From NCBI GenBank assembly GCA_964472505.1, contig CAYYQW010000017.1:1-62416 (forward strand): a DNA stretch of 62,416 nt. The letters are read 5' to 3'. This document shows positions 57,530 to 62,416 of this stretch, in pieces; position 1 is the first letter of the stretch, and each line of letters starts with the position of its first letter. This DNA comes from JAYEIA01 sp964472505. Lineage in GTDB: Bacteria > Bacteroidota > Bacteroidia > Bacteroidales > JAADGE01. The notes beneath the pieces were generated by a model. It ran no database searches. It worked only from the letters and a program-made list of their open reading frames with translations, and was not told where the DNA came from. The position numbers and the translations under genes are program-made.

Positions 57530-59035
57530 ATGAGAGAACTGGAAATACAAATGAGCGCTAATGCGCTGGTTAAAAGCCTGCAAAAACCCGCATCAGAGTT
57601 TACAAAGTACGACATTATAAAGTACATAAACGACCACGGTATTAAAATGCTGAATTTCAGATACGTAGGCGGCGACGGCAAACTCAAAACCCTAAATTTT
57701 GTAATTACGGGTAAAGATTATTTAGAATCAATCTTTTCAACCGGTGAGCGCGTGGACGGCTCCAGCCTGTTTACTTATGTAAAAGCTGCATCCAGCGATT
57801 TATATGTGATTCCGCGTTTTAGCACCGCATTTCTAAATCCTTTTACACAACAACCCACTTTGGAAATACTCTGCTCGTTCTACTCCAAAGACGGTAAACC
57901 GCTTGAAAGTTCTCCGGAATATATTCTGCGCAAGGCCAATAATTATTTTACCGAAAAAACGGGCTTGAATTTCAAAGCCATGGGTGAACTGGAATATTAC
58001 ATCTTCAGTGAACAAGATGATTTGTTTCCGGCCGGTGAACAAAAGGGTTATCACGCTTCGGAGCCTTTTACCAATTACGAAAGTATACGAACTGAAGCCA
58101 TGCGCCTGATAGCCGAATGCGGCGGAAAAATAAAATACGGGCACTCGGAAGTCGGCAGTTTTTCTATCGGAAACATGCGTTATGAGCAGCATGAAATTGA
58201 GTTTATGCCGGTAGATCCTATCGAAGCCGTGGAGCAACTTATTATTGCCAAATGGATTTTGCGCATGCTGTGCCGAAAATACGGTGTTACCGTAAGTTTT
58301 GCGCCAAAAATCACAGCCGGCCAAGCCGGCAGCGGTATGCACATACATTTCATGGCTGAGCGCGACGGAAAAAATATTATGGCCAAAGAAGACGGCCTCA
58401 CCGATGAAGCACGCAAAATTATAGCGGGCATGTTGAGCAAAGCCCAATCATTAACTGCTTTCGGGAACACTCTGCCCACTTCGTATCTGCGGTTGGTGCC
58501 CAACCAAGAGGCACCGGTAAAAGTATGTTGGGGCGACAGCAATCGTTCGGTATTGGTACGCGTACCGCTTGGATGGTTGGCTAAAACCAATATGATAAAA
58601 AACGCCAACCCACAGGAATACAGTGAAATTCCGTATATAGAAGGAAAACAAACTGCAGAGCTTCGTGTACCGGACGGTTCGGCCGATTTGTACCACCTTT
58701 TGGCGGGCATGATTTTGTCTGCCGAAGAAGGCCTCAATTCCGATAAATCATTGGAAATGGCAGAAAAACTTTATGTGAACGTAGATATTTTTGCTCCGGA
58801 GAATAAAAAACTGCACGACAGTTTAGATTCTCTGCCGGATTCATGCGCCAAATCAGCCGAATATCTTGAGCGCGACCGCGATTTTTACGAAAAAGCCGGT
58901 GTTTTCCCGCAAGGTACCATTGATAATATTATTCAACGCTTATTGGATTTTAAAGATGATAATCTGCGCGAACAAATAGAGGACGATCCGGAAATTATCA
59001 AAAAATTAGTGGATAAGCATATTCACAGCATGTAA
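57530..59035 (+). CDS. glnA: Glutamine synthetase (type I-like)
   Basis: Makes glutamine from glutamate, ammonia and ATP. 501 residues, somewhat longer than GSI of E. coli. Visible motifs are MGELEYYIF, YEQHEIEFMP (metal/substrate Glu), GSGMHIHFM, NRSVLVRVP and AELRVPDGSADLY. The adenylylation loop NLYDLP is not found, so control by GlnE-type adenylylation is unlikely. The N-terminal ~25 residues before TKYDIIKYINDHGIKMLNFRY are an extra helix. It is a single-gene unit ended by a shared terminator. Gamma-glutamylamide-type relatives are a less likely alternative. Confidence 0.87.
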   Translation: MRELEIQMSANALVKSLQKPASEFTKYDIIKYINDHGIKMLNFRYVGGDGKLKTLNFVITGKDYLESIFSTGERVDGSSLFTYVKAASSDLYVIPRFSTAFLNPFTQQPTLEILCSFYSKDGKPLESSPEYILRKANNYFTEKTGLNFKAMGELEYYIFSEQDDLFPAGEQKGYHASEPFTNYESIRTEAMRLIAECGGKIKYGHSEVGSFSIGNMRYEQHEIEFMPVDPIEAVEQLIIAKWILRMLCRKYGVTVSFAPKITAGQAGSGMHIHFMAERDGKNIMAKEDGLTDEARKIIAGMLSKAQSLTAFGNTLPTSYLRLVPNQEAPVKVCWGDSNRSVLVRVPLGWLAKTNMIKNANPQEYSEIPYIEGKQTAELRVPDGSADLYHLLAGMILSAEEGLNSDKSLEMAEKLYVNVDIFAPENKKLHDSLDSLPDSCAKSAEYLERDRDFYEKAGVFPQGTIDNIIQRLLDFKDDNLREQIEDDPEIIKKLVDKHIHSM

Positions 59036-59059
59036 TCTGATACATTAAGTAATAAAGAT

Positions 59060-59091
59060 AAAAGGGAGCCTTTTGTAAAAAGCTCCCTTTT
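59060..59091. terminator. Terminator between glnA and punA
   Basis: AAAAGGGAGC (59060-59069) pairs with GCTCCCTTTT (59082-59091), 12-base loop. It serves glnA on the plus strand and perhaps punA on the minus strand. Confidence 0.85.
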
Positions 59092-59136
59092 ATTATTTAG
59101 TGTAAAAAAAATATGCTGATTTTCAAATATTTGAAA

Positions 59137-59952
59137 CTATATTTCCTCAATTAATTTTACAATAATTTTAGTCATTTTCGGTTCGGCCTCTCCGGCTACA
59201 TCCTGCACTTCGTCGTGCGTGGTTTCGCCTTCAGGTTCGGAGGGTTTATCCATATTGGTAACAATCGACATTCCGAAAATCTTCATCCCCTGGTGGTGCG
59301 CCACAATCACTTCCGGCACGGTGGACATGCCCGTAACATCGGCACCTAAAATTCTAAACATTTTGTACTCGGCCGGCGTTTCCAATGTTGGGCCTTGGCT
59401 TCCGCAGTAAACGCCTTTTTGCAACGGAATGCCGAATTCTTTTCCGGCTTGTTCGGCAATTTCAATGTATCGGCGATTATACACTTTGCTCATATCGGGA
59501 AAACGCTCTCCGAAACTGTCCATGTTTTTTCCGTGCAAAGGATTTTCGGGGAACATGTTCAAATGATCTTCTATAATCATTAAATCACCCTGTTTGAAAT
59601 TGGGGTTTAAACCACCGGTGGCATTGGATACAATTAAACTCTCAGCTCCGAGAAGCTTCATAACCCGCACCGGGAATGTTACTTCTTTCATATCATAACC
59701 TTCGTAATAATGAAAGCGGCCTTGCATGGCCACTACATTTTTGCCGCCGAGTGTTCCGAAAATTAATCGTCCGCTGTGGCCTTCTACGGTAGATACCGGA
59801 AAGTTAGGAATGTCGCCGTAAGCAAAACTGTCGGAAATTTCAATTTTATCGGTTAAACCGCCCAGTCCGCTTCCCAGAATAATACCTACCTGTGGCTTGT
59901 CGGAAATTTTATTCAATAAAAAATCGGCTGTTTCTTGTATTTTTTTTATCAT
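59137..59952 (-). CDS. punA: Purine nucleoside phosphorylase (trimeric type)
   Basis: 271 residues from the ATG at 59952. It splits purine nucleosides to base and ribose-1-phosphate. Motifs are GSGLGGLTD, EGHSGRLIFG, QGRFHYYEGYDM, SNATGGLNP, AEYKMFRILGADVTGMSTVPEVIVAHH. This is the class I PNP (mammalian-like) family. It stands alone, with a long repeat-rich spacer upstream. Confidence 0.94.
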   Translation of the reverse strand: MIKKIQETADFLLNKISDKPQVGIILGSGLGGLTDKIEISDSFAYGDIPNFPVSTVEGHSGRLIFGTLGGKNVVAMQGRFHYYEGYDMKEVTFPVRVMKLLGAESLIVSNATGGLNPNFKQGDLMIIEDHLNMFPENPLHGKNMDSFGERFPDMSKVYNRRYIEIAEQAGKEFGIPLQKGVYCGSQGPTLETPAEYKMFRILGADVTGMSTVPEVIVAHHQGMKIFGMSIVTNMDKPSEPEGETTHDEVQDVAGEAEPKMTKIIVKLIEEI

Positions 59953-60070
59953 TTTATAGAGTTTTATAGTGAACATGTAAAATTAAAAAAAAAGAGCTAA
60001 TCCACAAGCGTTAATGAATCAATAGAGTGGGTTTTTTACGCCATTAAATTTGAATGTCTTTCTCTAAGAT

Positions 60071-60093
60071 TCTGCAGGTGAGAGCACTGCAGA
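60071..60093. repeat. Hairpin related to the 5.2/6.1-kb repeats
   Basis: TCTGCAG (60071-60077) pairs with CTGCAGA (60087-60093) around GTGAGAGCA. The loop sequence GGTGAG and stem core TGCAG match the 3' hairpins of the intergenic repeats at 5239-5260 and 6102-6121. Confidence 0.55.
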
Positions 60094-60188
60094 AGCGTAG
60101 CTCATCCAAACGGGTCTCCCCGCCTGTTTGCATTTGAATCAGTTATATCAGATCTTGATAATTTATAATGATTATCGGCATTTATTCC

Positions 60189-60355
60189 TATCCGTATTTT
60201 AGGATGTTGATTATGAAATTGTTCCGAATATTTAGTTATCACCGACTTCGACAAGCTCAGCCTCCGAAAATACCGAAGGAGACTGAGCATTTCGACAAAA
60301 GCTCAATAACCACCTGTCGAAGTCGGTGGTTATAATCTTGGGTAACATACGGATA
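60189..60355. repeat. Nested palindromic element (REP-like)
   Basis: Several inverted arms: TATCCGTAT (60189-60197) with ATACGGATA (60347-60355); CACCGACTTCGACA (60240-60253) with TGTCGAAGTCGGTG (60315-60328); GCTCAG-CTCC (60255-60265) with GGAG-CTGAGC (60278-60288). TTCGACA..AGCTCA is repeated directly at 60291-60305. The 717-base gap between punA and crtI holds this element, a hairpin at 60505-60526 (AAGACGG / CCGTCTT) and tandem repeats. Confidence 0.72.
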
Positions 60356-60546
60356 ATCATTAATTTATTACGATAGGAATCCTGATTTTATCAAAAAAAC
60401 ATAAATTACAACAGTCTTAATTGCGTGAAATCAGCTTCCACACGGGGCTTTTGTCAGCACAAATAACAAAACTATTATGCGCTTTCATTCTGCAGATTCA
60501 CCAAAAGACGGCATGTTTCCCGTCTTGCAACCCGCCGGCAAAATTG

Positions 60547-60612
60547 TCTAAATACTTACATCTTAAATCTAAATACTTATATCTTATATCTTATATCTAA
60601 ATATTTATAATA
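60547..60612. repeat. Degenerate A+T tandem repeat
   Basis: TCTAAATACTTACATCTTAAA is followed by TCTAAATACTTATATCTTA, TATCTTATA and TCTAAATATTTATA: about three copies of a ~20-base unit. Confidence 0.6.
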
Positions 60613-60669
60613 TTATGCTGCGAAACTTCAGTGTTTTATCAGACCAATTATCCGCCATTTTTTAAAGCC

Positions 60670-62160
60670 TTAATCGTTCCGGTCTGAATAACGCTTTTCA
60701 ATTCTCTCAACTACCAATTTTGAACTTATTACCGACATGGGTATTCCGGCACCGGGTACTGTGGATGCACCGACATAAAATACATTTTCAAATTTTTCAT
60801 CAAAATTTGCAGGACGAAAAGCTCCGATTTGTCTCATGGTATGCGCTAATCCTAATCCGCTGCCGCGATGCAGGTTATACTGTTTTTCCCATTCAAGCGG
60901 TGTATAAATGGTTTTTGAAATGATTTCGGGTTGAATATCTTTTCCGATTCGTTCGGAAAAATCATCAATGATGCTGTTTACAATTTCCTCTTTGTCGCTC
61001 CAATCGGATTTTACCAACAAATTAGGCACCGGACACACAAAAAACAAACTCTCGCAGCCTTCGGGCGCGCAATCCGGATTGTGTTTAGACAAAAGATTTA
61101 CATAATAATAAGGCTTTTGCAGGGTGTCGGGATTTTTCAGTACTTTGTCGGCATATTCGCGATAGTTGCTGCCCAAAAAATAATTATGATGATGCACTTG
61201 CGGAAGTTTAGATTTCACACCCAAATAAAAAGTCAGATAACCCATAGTCCAGTCTTTTTTATCCAATTTCTTAATTGAATATTTTTTTCGATTGAAAACC
61301 GAACCGCGAAAAACCGCCGCATCGGCATTTATAACATAAGCATCCGATGTATATTCATTGCCGGCTTTATCAATCAGGCATTCCAAATAGCCTTCTTTTG
61401 CTTTGTAATCGACAATCTCGGTATTGTAACTGATTTTTACATTTTCTTTTGACAATTCATCAATAAAACCTTCCACAATTTTATACATACCGCCTTCTAC
61501 ATTGAAATAGCCGTCGTGCTCAAACTCGGTATATGAGAGCAAGGTGTAAATGGCCATGGTGTCAAAAGGGGTTCGGCCAAGAAAAAATGCGACTAAAGAA
61601 ATTATTTCTCGTGCTTCTTTTGATTCAAAGTTTTTCGTTATCTGTTTCCAAAACGTTCGCATCAAAACCGGCAAATGTCCCGGATTCACTTGCATCAAGG
61701 CTTTTATATATGCCGGAATGGAATCGAAATTATTTTTTATAACGATATCAACCGTATCGTGGAAAATTTGGCCGGATTTTTCGAGATATTTCCGCATTTT
61801 TTCTTCAAAATCAGGCTCTATATCTTTAAACTGCTCGGCTAATTTTTTTATGTCTTTGTAGAGAAAAAATGTTTTGGAGTTTCCGCTGAAATTCACCGTA
61901 TAAAGCGGGTCTAATTCCGTATATTTAAAAGGTAAAGAAATGTTGCAATCTTTGGCAAGTTGCTCAAATTCATAAGACATACTAAAAAAACTCGGCCCGG
62001 TATCAAAGGTAAAACCGTCTTTTTTTAATTGATTAAGCCGGCCGCCGGCTTGCGCATTTTTTTCGATAATTTCTACTTCGTAACCTTTTTTTACCAGCCG
62101 CAGAGCAGTAGCCAGACCGCCAATTCCCGCTCCTGTTATCAATACTTTTTTATTTTTCAT
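60670..62160 (-). CDS. crtI: Phytoene desaturase-like FAD enzyme (CrtI family)
   Basis: 496 residues. The dinucleotide-binding motif GAGIGG is at 10-15 with AGGR at 38-41, then DTGPSFFSM. The C-terminal FAD region contains NVFYVGASTVPGAGIPMSVISSKLV. The family desaturates or saturates carotenoids, with phytoene to lycopene as the common reaction. No crtB or other carotenoid gene is next to it on either side within the window, so CrtD- or CrtN-like specificity cannot be excluded. Confidence 0.9.
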   Translation of the reverse strand: MKNKKVLITGAGIGGLATALRLVKKGYEVEIIEKNAQAGGRLNQLKKDGFTFDTGPSFFSMSYEFEQLAKDCNISLPFKYTELDPLYTVNFSGNSKTFFLYKDIKKLAEQFKDIEPDFEEKMRKYLEKSGQIFHDTVDIVIKNNFDSIPAYIKALMQVNPGHLPVLMRTFWKQITKNFESKEAREIISLVAFFLGRTPFDTMAIYTLLSYTEFEHDGYFNVEGGMYKIVEGFIDELSKENVKISYNTEIVDYKAKEGYLECLIDKAGNEYTSDAYVINADAAVFRGSVFNRKKYSIKKLDKKDWTMGYLTFYLGVKSKLPQVHHHNYFLGSNYREYADKVLKNPDTLQKPYYYVNLLSKHNPDCAPEGCESLFFVCPVPNLLVKSDWSDKEEIVNSIIDDFSERIGKDIQPEIISKTIYTPLEWEKQYNLHRGSGLGLAHTMRQIGAFRPANFDEKFENVFYVGASTVPGAGIPMSVISSKLVVERIEKRYSDRND

Positions 62161-62416
62161 TATTTTATTTTTTAAGTTAGAATATGATTGAATTATTCAT
62201 GTGTAAATAATTTGAAAATTTGAAAATGTGCCAATTTGAAAATCATTTTCATTCGTTAAACTTTGCCAAAGTTGCAGTTTGCAAACTGTAATGAAGCTAA
62301 TAATCAACACTATAAGTAAAACAGATAAACTTTGGCAAAGCTCTCATTTTCAGCCTAATGCAAAAGCATAACGAACTATTAAATAAGATTCATTGCGCCT
62401 CCGCTGCCCTTATCTA
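62161..62416. other. Right-edge intergenic region with palindromes
   Basis: No gene is seen. AATTTGAAAA occurs three times between 62210 and 62245. AACTTTGCCAAAGTT and CAGTTTGCAAACTG (62260-62290) are palindromes, and AACTTTGGCAAAG at ~62328-62340 is the reverse complement of part of the first. Confidence 0.5.

Noticed and set aside
60547..60612. Tandem repeats considered as a CRISPR-like array
   Set aside because: The units abut without spacers, are A+T-only and degenerate, and no cas gene is present.

Overview
This window is a chromosomal segment of a Bacteroidota bacterium, most likely of the Bacteroidales/Marinilabiliales type. The reasons are an A+T-rich genome with promoter boxes of the form TTG-19-TAnnTTTG, a type B type-IX-secretion C-terminal domain, a SprB-like domain, DUF6702, HupE and SiaB-like proteins, and the order rpsU-xerC-hpf-tRNAs-tuf-tRNA-secE-nusG-rplKAJL-rpoBC. 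The genus cannot be read from the sequence. No phage, IS transposase, rRNA or CRISPR array is visible.

Layout. 1-4.9 kb: a RecD-like helicase followed by a helix-hairpin-helix outer-membrane protein, and a divergent membrane protein of unknown function. 4.9-6.4 kb: an accessory island in which a ParE-type toxin and its antitoxin lie between two diverged direct copies of a ~190 bp intergenic repeat. 6.4-9.1 kb: an operon for a pentaheme cytochrome and a barrel-like protein with one heme site. 9.3-13.9 kb: a Na+/Ca2+ antiporter, then tig-clpP-clpX and a tRNA-Leu. 13.9-19.8 kb: a diverged sigma/anti-sigma-like pair, a TrkA-C membrane protein, a TPR/SpoIIE phosphatase and an SDR. 19.9-34.8 kb: the transcription/translation block from rpsU to rpoC with five tRNAs and DUF3467 at its end. 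34.8-41.2 kb: acyl-CoA dehydrogenase, a four-repeat HHH protein, a SprB-AGCS fusion transporter, accD and a class II aldolase. 41.3-51 kb: a secreted CHAT protease-like protein with a small secreted neighbour, murB, a SiaB-like kinase, an O-antigen-ligase-like protein, a Wzz-like protein and a second SpoIIE phosphatase. 51-56.7 kb: an envelope cluster (TPR, T9SS cargo, DUF6702, HupE, MORN-like protein). 56.9-62.4 kb: two tRNA-Leu genes, glutamine synthetase, purine nucleoside phosphorylase, a repeat-rich spacer and phytoene desaturase.

How the parts work together. The core is housekeeping: ribosome, RNA polymerase and protein quality control. The accessory genes lean toward envelope biology (T9SS, O-antigen, porin/cytochrome, HHH barrel protein) and toward signalling by serine phosphorylation (two SpoIIE-type phosphatases and a SiaB-type kinase without a visible SiaC). 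No single obviously new system stands out. The best candidates are the secreted CHAT protein with its neighbour, the heme-barrel/pentaheme pair, the SprB-transporter fusion, the diverged sigma/anti-sigma pair and the repeat-flanked toxin-antitoxin island.
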